From the NCBI GenBank assembly GCA_029204225.1, contig CM055101.1, positions 35,455,648 through 35,519,647 of the forward strand: a stretch of 64,000 nucleotides of DNA, read 5' to 3'. The translations under genes were made by a program, and so were the position numbers. The notes beneath the pieces were generated by a model. That model worked only from the letters and a program-made list of their open reading frames with translations, was not told where the DNA came from and searched no databases. The DNA is from Diphasiastrum complanatum (Eukaryota > Streptophyta > Lycopodiopsida > Lycopodiales > Lycopodiaceae). Each line of letters begins with the position of its first letter. The stretch's first letter is position 1. This document shows, in pieces, positions 53,147 through 64,000 of the stretch.

Positions 53147-55330
53147 CTAAACATCATGCCAAGCCATGGATCCCAAGACATTTTGTGCACTTGAAGATAC
53201 GTCAATTAAAATTTTAAGTGCATAAATGATGTTGCCAAAGATAACTTGCCTTGCTTGATCCATATAATTGAGCCTTGATGGCTCCATCTTGATACTCAAG
53301 GTTCTTCTTGGAGTCCTTGGGTCTTGAGCTTGCTCCTCCACTTGAATTGACTCCAAACCATCAATGAATTGAATAAGGTGTTGATCCAAAGGTGCTTCTT
53401 CAAGTTTACAAATCTTCCACTTTTGAAAGATCACATTTCCACCATTGACAACTTCTTTGATGGAAAACAAGTAGATTCTACAACCTCTACCTGAAGAGCA
53501 AAACACTACCATTATTCCTATCATTGAAATAGGATAATCTTTGGTCCTTACATTGGAATGATCATGCTCAAAGCATGTGGACCCAAAGATTTCCAATACA
53601 AATGATGTTTCATCTTTTATGACACTATTCAAACTATTACAAATATAGTTATCCAATGAAATTGCTTTATCAACAACAAATGGAGATTTGAAAGTATCTA
53701 ATTTCATTGTCTTGTCATAAAGAGTACTAAATACCATAGATCTTAAAGATAAGCAACAAGTCACTCCATGTCTACTAATATTATCTAACAAATACTCAAA
53801 GATAGTAGACTCTCCAATGCTCACCACCCTTGCAAGATGCACACTTGAATGGACAATTTGCATGCAATTTGATGACTCGGCCATTGTCATTGAGGACTCC
53901 CTTGGAACTCTCAAGCTTTGAGGCTGATCCTCAAGATCTTCCTCCTTTTGATGCTCCTCCTCAATGCAAGTAAGATCACACTTTGCCAAGATCTCCTCTT
54001 GAGTGATCTCCTCCTTTGCCAAGCTCATTCTTTCAAAAGCAACACTAGCTTCCAACTTAAACAATCTTTCATGTGAAAATCCCTTTGCAATGCAACCATC
54101 ATTCTTCAAGATGAAGCAAACACCATGCTTAAAGTGGACATCCAAACCACTTTCTAAGAGTAGACCAACACTAAGCATATTCTTGGTGATTGATGGTACA
54201 TAAAGGACATTTTCTAGATCCATGCATTTTGAGGATTCTAGACACAAAGAGATGGTACCAACACCATCTATTCTACACTCTTCATCATTTTCAGTAAAGA
54301 CAAACTTTTTAGCAGCATTGAAAGAGTGTAAGGTTGAGAAAAAGTCCTTTTCACAAGACATGTGGGAGCTAGCCCCACTGTCGATCCACCAATTGTCTCT
54401 TGAATTGCTATTGCTTGTTGGTGAGGATGTAGATGCCATCAAGAATACATCTACTTCATCCTCCCCCTCCTCCTTTGCAAGGTTTCCTTGTTTGTCCCCC
54501 TCCACTTGTGCTCTCAGCCTCTTGTAGCATTCAGATGCATAATGCCCCTTCTTTCCACAAAAGAAGCATTTCTGCTTTGACTTGTCCTTTGAGCTTGATG
54601 CATCATCCTCTTCTTTGGCTTCCTTTGGATGCTTCTTCTTTTCATTGGTCTTCTTTTTGCCCTTGAATGAGAAATTGGCTTTCTTATCACCATCCTGCAA
54701 CGACAAGGAACTCATCCTAGATTTTGCATGGAGCATCCTACACTCTTCAGCCACTAATACACTGTAAAGTTTTTCTATAGTTGGCAAAGTGTCTTGGATG
54801 ACAAAATTTTGGACCAAATTTGCAAAGTCATCTCCTAGACCATTAAGGACAATTTGTACAAGCTCTCCATCATGAATCTTCTCTCCAATGGAAGCCAACT
54901 CCCTATTTAGAGGCTTGATTCTGAGTACATAATCTTGTGCACTCTCCTCACTTCTCCTCATGCTTTGCAAAATTTGATTTCTAAGCATAAGAACTCTAGA
55001 AGTGTTGCTAGACTCATAGATTGATTTTAAAGACTCCCAAGCCTCTTTAGCACTAGTACAAGCTGATACTTCTCTCAACAAATCATTGCTCACATTCATC
55101 TTCACACAATGAAGTGCAAGCCTAGATCTCTTCTTGTATCTAGCTAACTCCTGTGCACCTAGAGGTTCATCTTCATCTTCAATCAAGAACTCATAAAGGT
55201 CTTGGAGCACCAAGAGTGACTCCATTCTAACCTTCCAAATAGCATAATTTGTAGAATTCAACCTCTCACTAGTTTTTAGAAGGTATGCTCCAGCAGATCC
55301 TATCTTACTAGTGACTTCTACAAACAACAA
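53147..55330 (-). CDS. Copia gag-protease polyprotein without reverse transcriptase, 727 aa
   Basis: One uninterrupted frame. Residues 15-60 (LNSTNYAIWKVRMESLL) and 60-190 form the Copia-type gag (LKSIYESSNTSRVLMLRNQI, LNGLGDDFANLVQNF). Then comes a Lys-rich linker and the zinc knuckle CFFCGKKGHYASEC at 255-268. The protease WWIDSGASSHMS (Asp317) and gag-pre-integrase NVLYVPSITKNMLSVG follow. After about residue 430 the integrase catalytic core is replaced by a divergent stretch (SIGESTIFEYLLDNISRHG), and only FVLEIFGSTCFEHDH … VVNGGNVIF recalls the integrase C-terminus. No reverse transcriptase or RNase H. An intact gag would let it form particles while borrowing polymerase from an autonomous relative. 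The start Met is nearly 760 bases downstream of the primer site; a start at a later Met is possible. Confidence 0.88.
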   Translation of the reverse strand: MLFVEVTSKIGSAGAYLLKTSERLNSTNYAIWKVRMESLLVLQDLYEFLIEDEDEPLGAQELARYKKRSRLALHCVKMNVSNDLLREVSACTSAKEAWESLKSIYESSNTSRVLMLRNQILQSMRRSEESAQDYVLRIKPLNRELASIGEKIHDGELVQIVLNGLGDDFANLVQNFVIQDTLPTIEKLYSVLVAEECRMLHAKSRMSSLSLQDGDKKANFSFKGKKKTNEKKKHPKEAKEEDDASSSKDKSKQKCFFCGKKGHYASECYKRLRAQVEGDKQGNLAKEEGEDEVDVFLMASTSSPTSNSNSRDNWWIDSGASSHMSCEKDFFSTLHSFNAAKKFVFTENDEECRIDGVGTISLCLESSKCMDLENVLYVPSITKNMLSVGLLLESGLDVHFKHGVCFILKNDGCIAKGFSHERLFKLEASVAFERMSLAKEEITQEEILAKCDLTCIEEEHQKEEDLEDQPQSLRVPRESSMTMAESSNCMQIVHSSVHLARVVSIGESTIFEYLLDNISRHGVTCCLSLRSMVFSTLYDKTMKLDTFKSPFVVDKAISLDNYICNSLNSVIKDETSFVLEIFGSTCFEHDHSNVRTKDYPISMIGIMVVFCSSGRGCRIYLFSIKEVVNGGNVIFQKWKICKLEEAPLDQHLIQFIDGLESIQVEEQAQDPRTPRRTLSIKMEPSRLNYMDQARQVIFGNIIYALKILIDVSSSAQNVLGSMAWHDV

Positions 55331-56092
55331 ATAGATTTGATTGACTTGAAACTCACAAAGGTCTCACACTTGCAGTGTTTCACTCAAATTTGATTTCTAA
55401 TCCAACAAATGGACTTATAATCACAGTTCTATCACTCCCTCACAAAGCTGGAATGAAGATAAGATGAAGTGAAAACTACTTTCAAACAAATCTTGCCAAG
55501 AAATGGATTTGATTGTCTCTAGAAACTCACTAAGGTCTCTCTCTTGTAGTTTTTCGCTCAAATTAGATTTCTAATCCAACAAATGGACTTATAATTTCAG
55601 TTCTAGCACTCCCTCACAAAGTTGGAATGAAGATAAGATGATTTGAAATCTACTTACAATCAAATCTTGCCAATTTTGGCTATTCTGGACAAAAAAATGA
55701 CTTAATCTCTTTCACACTTTTTGATGTACTTTCAAGACCTGTAAAACAAGTTTAGAGGACCTAATTTTAGCCTAGATTATTAGATCTCATGACCTTAAGT
55801 CAAATCTAATCAATGGCACTCAATCTTGGTAGTTTATCCTAAGATTTCCACCAAAAATCACATCAAAAACTCACAAATTGAATTTCTTTGGATCAAATGA
55901 ATACCATGCATTAAATGCAGGTTCAGAGGTGCCCACACATGTGGATAGTACGGATTTGGACCCCCACCAAGTTTGGGATCAAATATCCTCACCAAAATCA
56001 AGATTCTAGCTTGCCCTCTCAATACTAGTTATTAGCACCAAAACTTGCTAAAAATGGATTTGCATTGGATCAATGGCTTATGCTCTTGTACT
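55331..56092 (-). other. Copia leader with internal ~140-bp duplication
   Basis: Noncoding. Two copies of a segment with AAACTCAC-AAGGTCTC, TCAAATTTGATTTCTAATCC, ACTCCCTCACAAAG-TGGAAT and AAGATAAGATGA lie at about 55,348-55,500 and 55,520-55,670. Confidence 0.65.
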
Positions 56093-56106
56093 TGGCTCTG
56101 ATACCA
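56093..56106 (-). promoter_or_regulatory. Copia primer-binding site, initiator tRNA-Met
   Basis: The minus strand reads TGGTATCAGAGCCA immediately after the 5' LTR end. Confidence 0.9.
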
Positions 56107-56794
56107 TGTGAAAGTACTATACTTTAGGACCATAAATGGATCTACAAAAGATCCACAAGAGTGATTGGATGCTTGCTTAACAATCTACACAAAAAAGTTC
56201 ATCTAGATTGGCAATTTGACAAACAACAAGCATTAACAATCAAAAGCATTAATAAACATTGAAATCCGAGCCCACACGTGTGTAATACAGTGTGTAGTAC
56301 GGCCTTCAACCTGAGAAACAAGTAGAAATTGATTTGGTTTCATTTGGATCACAAAAACTCAATGTACATAGTGAACTAGCTTGAGATTGCCAATGAGCTC
56401 CAAAAATTTTCTATCTTCTCACTATGGAGAGAGGGAATACATAGCAAATTCGACTTCCTTCTTGAAGTTAGGTGGATTTCCAGCATGTAATAAGGAAGTT
56501 AACTCACTCTCCTTGACCTAAAATGAAACCCTAGTCTATTTCCTAGAGTTATGCTTGGTAGGTAGCTAGTTGGTCAAATTTTCACCTTAAACTTAGGTGT
56601 AGGTCCTATAAAGTAGGGATGACCACCAAATAGACATGACCAACTCTCTTGACTTGACCTAACCTACATTAGGATGAGTTTCCCACGTGGCATCATGGCC
56701 TCACATGTGTGGGACCCAATTGTGTACACAATTTACACTATTCTACATGGTTTTTGATCAAGCTAGATTTGCCAATTTTTGACAATTCTTCATA
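56107..56794 (-). repeat. Copia 5' LTR
   Basis: 688 bp; sense start TATGAAGAATTG (a change from TGTGAA in the other copy, so the terminal TG is mutated), end CTTTCACA. Confidence 0.88.
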
Positions 56795-56799
56795 CCAAA

Positions 56800-57010
56800 T
56801 TGGAGAGAAACCCAACTTCATTCACTAACTTGACATTTAGGCCTTGCGACATTAAAAGTCTCGCAAAAAGGCCTAAAGTCCTTTTATTGACTTTTTAATT
56901 AATCAAATAACTATGTGATCATCGGGTTGGACTTACACACGCAGGTTGCCAAATCCCTCTCACTTATTAACTAGGTTTAGGGTGTCTTGGGATCCGCAAA
57001 CCCTCCAACA
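56800..57010 (-). repeat. gypsy 5' LTR, outer part
   Basis: Matches 43,382-43,596 of the 3' LTR and ends CCCTCCAACA on the plus strand. It is followed by the target duplicate CTCTA at 57,011-57,015. Confidence 0.88.
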
Positions 57011-57015
57011 CTCTA

Positions 57016-57600
57016 CAGGCCGCCCTTCATTAACCAATTGTGATCTTGAAAAACACACACACATGGACAAGAAGAGTATTTTTCTAGAAATGTAAAGGAC
57101 ATTTTATGTGATGGTATGTGCTCTCTGTTTGATCTATTCACAGTTTTGCATCTCTACGGAATCGATTGTATCAATCCTTGCAGCTTCAAAGCTCGGATCA
57201 AGTAGAACCATTGTCGATTATCAACAATATTTTGAATCTGATAGATAGATTCATGCACCGAGGAATCCTTGCGTTCCACAACATGATTATTTTCGACACA
57301 CCTCATGGTCTATTTTTGATCATATTCTTTACAACACTCATAATATAGTTCCAGTTCATAAGCACTACATCAAAGTGTCATGCATTTTATCTAGGTTTGG
57401 CCAATTTTGCTCAACTTTGAACATCATGTCAAGCAGAGTTTGAAGGATTGAGTGCATAGTGCAACAATATTTTTGTAAATGTGGTAATCTTTGTCTTGTG
57501 TCAAACGATATTCTTCAAAAGACTTACATATTGTTTTTGAAGCACAAGACCAAATTTTATTGTATTGTATTGTATTGTAGTTTGAAAGATTGACTGCATA
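57016..57600. other. no gene recognised
   Basis: AT-rich sequence with a short (CA) run at about 57,053 and a TGTAT repeat at about 57,561-57,580. No supported feature. Confidence 0.4.
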
Positions 57601-57611
57601 ATTGTATTATA

Positions 57612-58208
57612 GAAAACAAGCAACAGCAGCAGTAGATCCAGAATCTGACTGCCTATAATCAACAACAACAACAAATGCTCAGCCACCTTCAGAGCCAACT
57701 CCAGCTAAAGATCTCCAACCACCAAACTACCATAACACAACTTACAACAGAATGAGACGTGGCCGTAGCAGATGCACAAGCAGCACGTTCTGCTATTATG
57801 GAGCAGTTGGAATTGGTATATTTCAATGATTTCGCACCACTAGCTATTCTCGAGGGAACTCCGATTACAGTGGAGGCATATCAAGCATTGGCACAAAAGT
57901 TAAAAGCCACAACGGAGCTGCACTCCAAAATGCAACAATCCTATACAGCTTTTGTCAAGGCCCTCAACCAACATATCGCCACCCTGGAAGAAAGGTTAAA
58001 GGCAGCTGCTCAATCCACACCTTCTGTCCATGCAAAGCATGCCCAGTTTTACCAATCAGGGCCTTACTATGATGGATCATATGGTGGCGATGGAGCAAGA
58101 CTTCAACAGCCTCCACCTTCCAACCAAGGCTCGACATTTCAAGGACCCCCTCAAGTGCAAGGAACTCAAGCACCAACCAATCCAATCCACAGGGCAGTAA
58201 TTGGATAG
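57612..58208 (+). pseudogene. gag-like coiled-coil, Gln/Pro-rich protein with two in-frame stops
   Basis: The 149-codon frame from the Met at 57,759 reads EQLELVYFNDFAPLAILEGT, a helical part (YQALAQKLKATTELHSKMQQ, LNQHIATLEERLKAAAQ) and a Gly/Gln/Pro-rich tail (QPPPSNQGSTFQGPPQVQG). The same frame extends upstream through a Gln-rich stretch (YNQQQQQMLSHLQSQLQLK) interrupted by TAG (about 57,632) and TGA (57,752). The pattern of coiled coil then disordered Pro/Gln tail suits the N-terminus of a retrotransposon gag or LINE ORF1, but no diagnostic motif is present. A host gene fragment is also possible. Confidence 0.4.
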
Positions 58209-61200
58209 ATGCATGGATGGTTAAATCAATCTATATGAAATTTTATACATTATTTGTTACCATATTCAAACATCACATATAGGAATAAGATCATAAATTC
58301 ATATTACGTTTACTCCAAATTTCGTCTTTAGAGGATGACTCATTTTGTGTTTTTAGTTATTTTCATTTTGTTTTCCCTTACAATAGTGCACCCATATTAT
58401 TTTTCTTGAATGATATTATATGTATATCATTATATATTTTTTTATATCTTTCTTTTTACATCTGTGAGCATGACAAATATCTACATACCCATCTTCATTG
58501 TTTCAACCAAGACCTTTCATCTTTTACATCCAATTTCATTAATGGCAAAACAATTTGCAAGATTAATTTTTGGATTGATATCAAAAATTCAAACTATGTG
58601 GCTATTAATGAGTTTTGTGAGCTTTATTCATGCTACTATAACGTGTGATAAGGCCTTAATAAGAAAATGATTTGTATAAGTATCATGGCATTTTTTGTTT
58701 CACAACATTAGTTTTAAAATACTTTGCCGCATGTGGCAGTACTACAAAATGTTATTGTTGAGAATAATTGCCCCACAGGTGGTATGTGTCCAGAGTTGGG
58801 TGTGGCACTACCATGCCATTTTTTGTTTTGAAAACATAAAACAACCCTAAATCCTATGCACAAACGAAAACCTTGGTGTGGTATAGCCACGTCAACATTA
58901 AAAGAAAAAGAAAAAAAAGCAAGATCATGAATCCACATTTATGGGAGTGTAGTGTGGCTAGAGCAGTGGGCATGTCACAACCACACGTGCTTATGCCATG
59001 CCCACAATAATTTTAAAAATTGACTAAGGCATCGCGTGGCATGGCGATGTGTTGTGGCGAATGGCAATTATTTGTTGTTGTAAAAGAATAAGGCTTTTAC
59101 TTGTTGATGAGGGAATGACAACCAAACACATGTAATGATTGCTACATTGCAAGTTCAAGGAGACATTCAGATCACTCTTGGTTTTAACTTGGTCCTCTTC
59201 AAGGTTTTTGAGTCTTCAAATGTCCCAACTAATAAGAATGAAGAACTTGATAGATACATAGCAAAATTAATAGCTTTTTTTCCCATCATTAAAACTATAT
59301 ATAGAGAGATATATATCTATTATATATTGATCCAAAGCATATCTTTATTTTTATGTTTCTAATGATACATAACCTTTGACAAATCCGTGATTAGGAAAAT
59401 CAATAAATTAGGCGGCTAGTTCACATTTTGTATAGAGTTGGCCTAATATATGAGTGACTTTAATTTGAAAGTATGTAGTGAGCTAAAGCATAAATCCTAA
59501 GATCTTACAGACCCAATTGTGGAAGATGGACTCAATTATTGGTTCAAATTGTACAACAACATATCAAAAGACATTGTTCTATCTCAATATTTTGTCATAT
59601 GCTTGAGAATGAGATATTCACTTTATCATTTTCATGACTTGGACAAGCCGAGGCTGAAATGTTTGTACCATACCGTAATAAGTAGTGTAGTATTTTATAT
59701 TCTATGATGATAATATTTTCATGTTTTGATTGATAAACATTTGCTTTTTGCATATAGAATCACTAAGAGTAAATGCCAACATGTGTAATGCCAATCCGAT
59801 GCTGTTGTATAACATATGCATAGGTAAATCATTTTTTAGTTGATATTTATTTGATGTTGTAATTAAATTGAAATTGACATTCACAATTTTGGTTCTTCTT
59901 AGTCCTCCCAACAAGTCAACACTTTTAGTTGTGGCTAGTATGCTATCAAAAATGTCAAAGCCTTTATGGAGTGGTACATCAGGCAAGGTGACACTAACCA
60001 TATAAATGTAATTTAATTTTGTAGCTTGTGATTCTAATATAGGATCCTATCTATTTGATTAACTTATGTGTTGATGTTGGTCTAAGTCACTTGTCCAAAG
60101 TTTACGAAAATCAAATATTGGAATTCCAATAAGAGATGATTAAGCCAATTTGAACTTATGCAAAATTGGTGACTTTGGAGCAAGAAGTTGAGGAGCTTGC
60201 ACTCAAAGCCAATGCGGGAAAAAAACATATACATAGAGATATAGACAGGTGAATGGCCAATGTCCTTATAATATGATAAAAATGTACTTGTGAAGTATTG
60301 TAATAGTGAATATGCATAAAAAAAATGGCCTTTTTGGACCTTTTTTTTGAGTCTTTTGACATTCGACTACTTTTTTTTTTGTTTCAATTTTTTTTGTAGC
60401 AAATTTTAATGTAGGATGTACATCTTTAATTACCTTTTCCTTGAACCCATCAGAACATTACTAGAAAAATCAATGAGCATTACCTTTCCTAATGGACACT
60501 GGAGATATAAGAAGTGACAAGTGTTTATAGGAGCTAAGAAGCTATCTTTGATAAGCAACAACAAATGCTATGCCCCTCAAAAAATGTACAATTTTTTTTT
60601 GAATTCAAACTAGAAATATTGCATATTTGTTCTTCCAATTTATTGTTTTTTGAGAATTTATGTGCTTGACATTGAATCTTTACATGGTATAAGATCCTCT
60701 TGTCTTGCTCTGACTTGAACATTAAGAATAATCTATGAACAAATCACCATTATAGAATAATTTTATTTTATTTTTACAAAATGACATATAAATTTTTATT
60801 AAAGAATTAAACAAGACAACAAACTATTGAAATATACATACATACCATTCTTCCATTTACTTGAAACAATAGTTTTGAAGAATGTCAAATTGTAGCATTG
60901 TAAGTTTTCATCGCATATAGTATAAAAAATAGTATTTCTCCACTTTAATATTTGTAATAATGACTCCACCTCGTTCTATACTTGATCACGATTGTTTGTT
61001 ATAAAGTTCTCATCTAATGCTTTCCATTCATTGTTAATTTTGATCCATCTTTACGATAAGACATCAAAGAAAACATTTGTTTATATATATAATATCAAAA
61101 AATTTGGGATGATTTATTAGCTCTACATTGAATGTTGTCATTAATTTTCATATTCCAATGATCATCAAGGAGTTTGATAGCATATCATCACTTAAATTTT

Positions 61201-61280
61201 GAGTGAACATTTTAGCTATTTTACTATTCGTTTTTAATTTCCACCACTACATTATCCAGCTCTACAATTTTATGCATGTT
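58209..61280. other. AT-rich intergenic sequence
   Basis: No gene supported. 58,680-59,050 has recurring GTGGCAT/ATGCCA phrases in both orientations, including the similar pair CATGGCATTTTTTGTTT (58,684) and CATGCCATTTTTTGTTTT (58,814), probably an old repeat. 60,000-61,280 has several homopolymer A/T runs only. Confidence 0.4.
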
Positions 61281-61284
61281 TCTA

Positions 61285-61952
61285 CACAGCTTGCAGAAAT
61301 ACTCGGGGGAATCGTACTAACTGGATGGATGCCAGTTCATGATGGCCAACTGGCCATTAAGATCTACAACCTAATATACCTGTCTTACTGGATTTGCCGC
61401 ATTTTTGCTTGGTATAAATAGTTGATCATACTTGCATTATTTTCAATCAAGTAGCAGGTCTCTCAAGTTTTCAAACTTGAACACTCTTGAGCATTCTAGC
61501 TCAGTTTTTTAGAGTTCATTTAGAGTTTTGCTATTAGCGCTTACTACTTATCAACAGAAGTACAAATTTAGACAAAGATCTTCAGTTACTCAGAGATAGC
61601 TTAGAGTATGTGATTTTTATCCGCATCTTGTGCTCATCATCATCTGTTTCATGCTGAATCAATCTATCCTTTATTGTGTTCAGTATAATATCAGAATGTA
61701 TGCATCTCTGTGATAGTTTTGTAGCTGATAAATTTTATATTGCTTTTGTTTGATAATTCATTGTTTGGATACGTAATCACTGTAGTGCGGACGATTTCAA
61801 AGTTAGTTACTATAAGATGACTTCTGTCATTATGTTTTGTTCAAAATTGATAAGCGTAGTAGTCATGCATTAGGAAAGCAGGCTTTATTCCGTCACGCTA
61901 GATAAGTCATTGACTCCCTTCGACTTGTCATTATTGTTATCACTTCTTTCCA
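61285..61952 (+). repeat. probable 5' LTR of a Copia relic (left end uncertain)
   Basis: The right end is set by a primer site a few bases further on. TATAAATAG at 61,413-61,421 is a strong TATA box, followed by CT-rich leader-like sequence, as in the U3/R region of an LTR. I cannot fix the left end: no second LTR is in the window and several TG dinucleotides are possible. Confidence 0.45.
61413..61421 (+). promoter_or_regulatory. TATA box within LTR
   Basis: TATAAATAG, a near-consensus plant TATA element, about 540 bases upstream of the primer site. Confidence 0.5.
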
Positions 61953-61955
61953 ATA

Positions 61956-61967
61956 TGGTATCAGAGC
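61956..61967 (+). promoter_or_regulatory. primer-binding site, initiator tRNA-Met
   Basis: TGGTATCAGAGC three bases after a CA that would end the LTR. The phrase ATATCAGAACG recurs three times just downstream (61,978-62,010). Confidence 0.7.
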
Positions 61968-62130
61968 TCTAATATATAATATCAGAACGTACTTTCATGA
62001 TATCAGAACGATCTGTTATACAAGGGCTCTAATACTTGACATCTTTCATGATATCAAATTGATATCATTTGATACTTTTCACAATATCATTTTCTCTCAA
62101 TTTGTGGTATCAAATTTCAGTATCAGATAG

Positions 62131-62499
62131 TTGATTTCCAATTGTAGCGCAACACGATATCTCTCTCTTAATGTCATCGATATATTGACGAAGTTTGGAC
62201 AAGCTCCAAACCTCCTCTATCGAACTTACAAGTTTTTTGATGTATTGCTTATGTGCAAATTTCGCATGATCTCAGGGAAAAGCTCGACTTCTAGAGTATC
62301 AAATCGATTTTCATCAACTACACTACTTCAGATCAAGAAGTTGTATGATCCTATCGAGTCAAAGATATTCACCAGCCGGGATGTCATCTTTATCGAAGAT
62401 CAGTTTATCGACCTCAAAGGTAAGGACAAAGCTCATATAGCCGAACTATCGGACTCTCCCAAAATTTTGAACTCTTTAGTTCCAAAGTCAAGTTTATAA
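62131..62499 (+). pseudogene. Copia integrase C-terminal fragment
   Basis: A 122-codon frame whose middle reads KKLYDPIESKIFTSRDVIFI and EDQF. This is the Copia integrase tail pattern (R/KLYDP-TKK---SRDV-F-E). It lies only about 160 bases after the primer site, so gag, protease and most of integrase have been deleted. Reverse transcriptase is absent downstream. Confidence 0.6.
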
Positions 62500-64000
62500 G
62501 TTTTTCTTATTGTACTTCACATTGATTGGCCAAAAGTAGATCATTGACATTAGCCATTTTCTAAATTGCCATCAATTTTTCATGTCTAAGGATGCCATTC
62601 TCTACATCTTGCTCCATCACTTGATCTCTTAAGATTTCTATTTACTCTTAGAGTTTAGGTAATGAGTCTCATATTTTATCTAGTTTTTAGAAATGTATCT
62701 TCTTCATATGTTCAAGATTTTGTTTTGTTTTGGCTAGTTCATGCATATTTTCAAACTAAAAATGTATCTCTACGAAGTTTATATGGACTTAGACCATGTT
62801 AGTCATATGTGCAATCTTATTTTGTTATGGAGTACATGTAATGCCCAACTATTAAAGTAGGTTATAGAGACACAAGTTAGAGACATGCACTAAATAGTTA
62901 GATAGTTGGGTAATTGAAAATATCTATTTGTTATCTATGCTTCAATTTCATGCAATCCAATCAAGGTAGTAGTCTAAGTGAAATTTAAGAAAGAAATGCT
63001 CCCTAGGAATGTGGTCTTTTAAGAATGAATTGCTCGTAAGACTTATGGCGTTTCTACTAAAAGATCTTGTTACTATGCATTCACATGGTACCTTTATAGT
63101 CCAATATAATTGATATAAAATGATAGAAGGTCTAGATAACTAGCTCAACTTTCTAAGTCGACTTGATTCCATTCCAAAGTTACAATTAAGATATTGTCTA
63201 TGAAGAGGTGTGATAAAAGAATTGTCTATTTGCTCCAAGGTTAGAGATTTGGACATGCCATTATTGTATATATGAAATGCCAATGGATGGGAGGGAACTC
63301 TCAAACCTTTGTAAAGATAAAATCTATACCAATTTATGTGGCAAGTTATTGTACTCAAATTCCACATTGTATTGTATTTTGACTTCCAATGTGATCGTTG
63401 GTTCAAGTACATTACAAAGATATGATGTTTCCTTGATTTGACTTGATATTGTAATTGGAAAATGAAATCTACTATGAAATAGGTTCTCTAGGTAATCTTT
63501 GTCTTTTGCTCATATGGGCACAAATATTATATGAATGTTATAATTCAATGTTTTCAAAATTTGAGAACAAAGCGTCAGTTCACATGTAAATCTTGTACTC
63601 TACAACAATTTCGCAACCCAATGTGTTTGTTTTGTTTGTTTCCAATTAAAGATTCACTAGCACACATATTTTTAGATTGATGTATTCTATGTCGTAACTA
63701 CACATATATATCAAGTACGGAAATTACTAAATTGTTGTTTAAGCATCATTCTAAACCAATAAAAGAAGTTAGGATAGATGAATTTGAAAATAGCACTTGC
63801 CTAATTTGTAATTTTCATTGATAAATGGAAAAATGCACATTCATGTATATGTGTAGTCATCTAGCGCTATCTCATTAAAAACGTTGTATGGAAAACTATA
63901 AGTTTGTAATCAATGTAAGGGAGACATAGTAATCAAATTGTGTTGGTGCACAAAGAACATTGTGCACATGTTACCCCATCCACATCATTTTGATCTTTTT
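62500..64000. other. AT-rich sequence without recognised gene
   Basis: No coding motif, LTR end or RNA gene seen. The 90-codon minus-strand frame at 63,412-63,140 has no recognisable domain. Confidence 0.4.

Larger units (their letters stand above)
52246..56799 (-). mobile_element. non-autonomous Copia element nested in the gypsy LTR
   Basis: Minus-strand element with LTRs 52,251-52,936 (3') and 56,107-56,794 (5'). It is flanked by near-identical 5-bp repeats TCAAA (52,246-52,250) and CCAAA (56,795-56,799). The uninterrupted LTR at 43 kb reads CCATCCAAATTGG at this site, which confirms the insertion point. The primer site matches tRNA-Met and the polypurine tract is TTTGAGGAGGAG. The interior of 3.2 kb holds one open frame with gag, protease and a short integrase-like tail but no reverse transcriptase. 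Confidence 0.9.
42846..57015 (-). mobile_element. Tat/Athila-like Ty3/gypsy element, interrupted by a Copia insertion
   Basis: Minus-strand element bounded by target duplicates CTCTA (42,846-42,850 and 57,011-57,015). The 3' LTR is 42,851-43,596. The 5' LTR is 57,010-56,800 plus 52,250-51,727, split by a Copia element. The primer site matches tRNA-Asp. Gag zinc knuckles, protease (VIDGGS), reverse transcriptase (YLDD), RNase H and integrase follow in gypsy order. Then comes an extra region of about 1.6 kb with unknown open frames before the 3' LTR. The tRNA-Asp primer and DGGS protease motif point to the Tat/Athila branch. Frames are broken at many places. Without the Copia insert it is about 9.6 kb. 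Confidence 0.88.

Overview
This window looks like a repeat-rich intergenic region of a land-plant nuclear genome with one recognisable host gene. The plant assignment rests on LTR retrotransposons primed by initiator tRNA-Met (TGGTATCAGAGC) and tRNA-Asp, a chromodomain Ty3/gypsy element, Tat/Athila-like and Copia elements, many decayed LINEs, long GA/CT microsatellites, and an intron-containing RWP-RK gene. I cannot fix the species by eye. The LINE types suggest a plant with a large, TE-rich genome, possibly non-seed.

Layout: 1-0.94 kb is AT-rich with a GC-rich insert. From 0.94 to 9.1 kb there are two plus-strand LINEs (A, B) and a fragment of another LINE lineage. LINE C lies on the minus strand at 9.55-14.78 kb, with (TC)n on its sense strand at both ends. 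An LTR element with a back-to-front gag segment (14.86-17.8 kb) sits between two GA tracts. LINE E, a gypsy LTR remnant and LINE D follow (17.9-20.4 kb). A near-perfect chromovirus occupies 20,759-27,067: 358-bp LTRs differing at one base, target duplication ATCCG, and one open 1592-codon gag-pol. A minus-strand Ty3-type gag element lies at 27.4-30.44 kb.

The host gene is at about 33.2-35.8 kb (+). Its exons encode an RWP-RK DNA-binding domain ending in RRWPHRK, and its putative first exon lies in a perfect-length 153-bp tandem duplication. Downstream are a truncated Copia copy (36.4-38.8 kb) and an internal LINE fragment (38.8-40.3 kb). A 14-kb minus-strand Tat/Athila-like gypsy element (42,851-57,010, target duplication CTCTA) follows. 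Its 5' LTR is split by a second Copia element (52,251-56,794) that still has an open 727-codon gag-protease frame but lacks reverse transcriptase. The last 7 kb is AT-rich, with a decayed gag-like frame and one more Copia relic.

The main discovery candidate is the association of the LINEs with (TC)n microsatellites. At four LINE 3' ends the sense strand reads TTAATAAA or a close relative, followed directly or within a short spacer by a TC-rich tract, with no poly(A) tail. Three 5' ends begin right after TC. One copy sits in the GA tract of a gypsy LTR. This looks like microsatellite-directed target-primed insertion.
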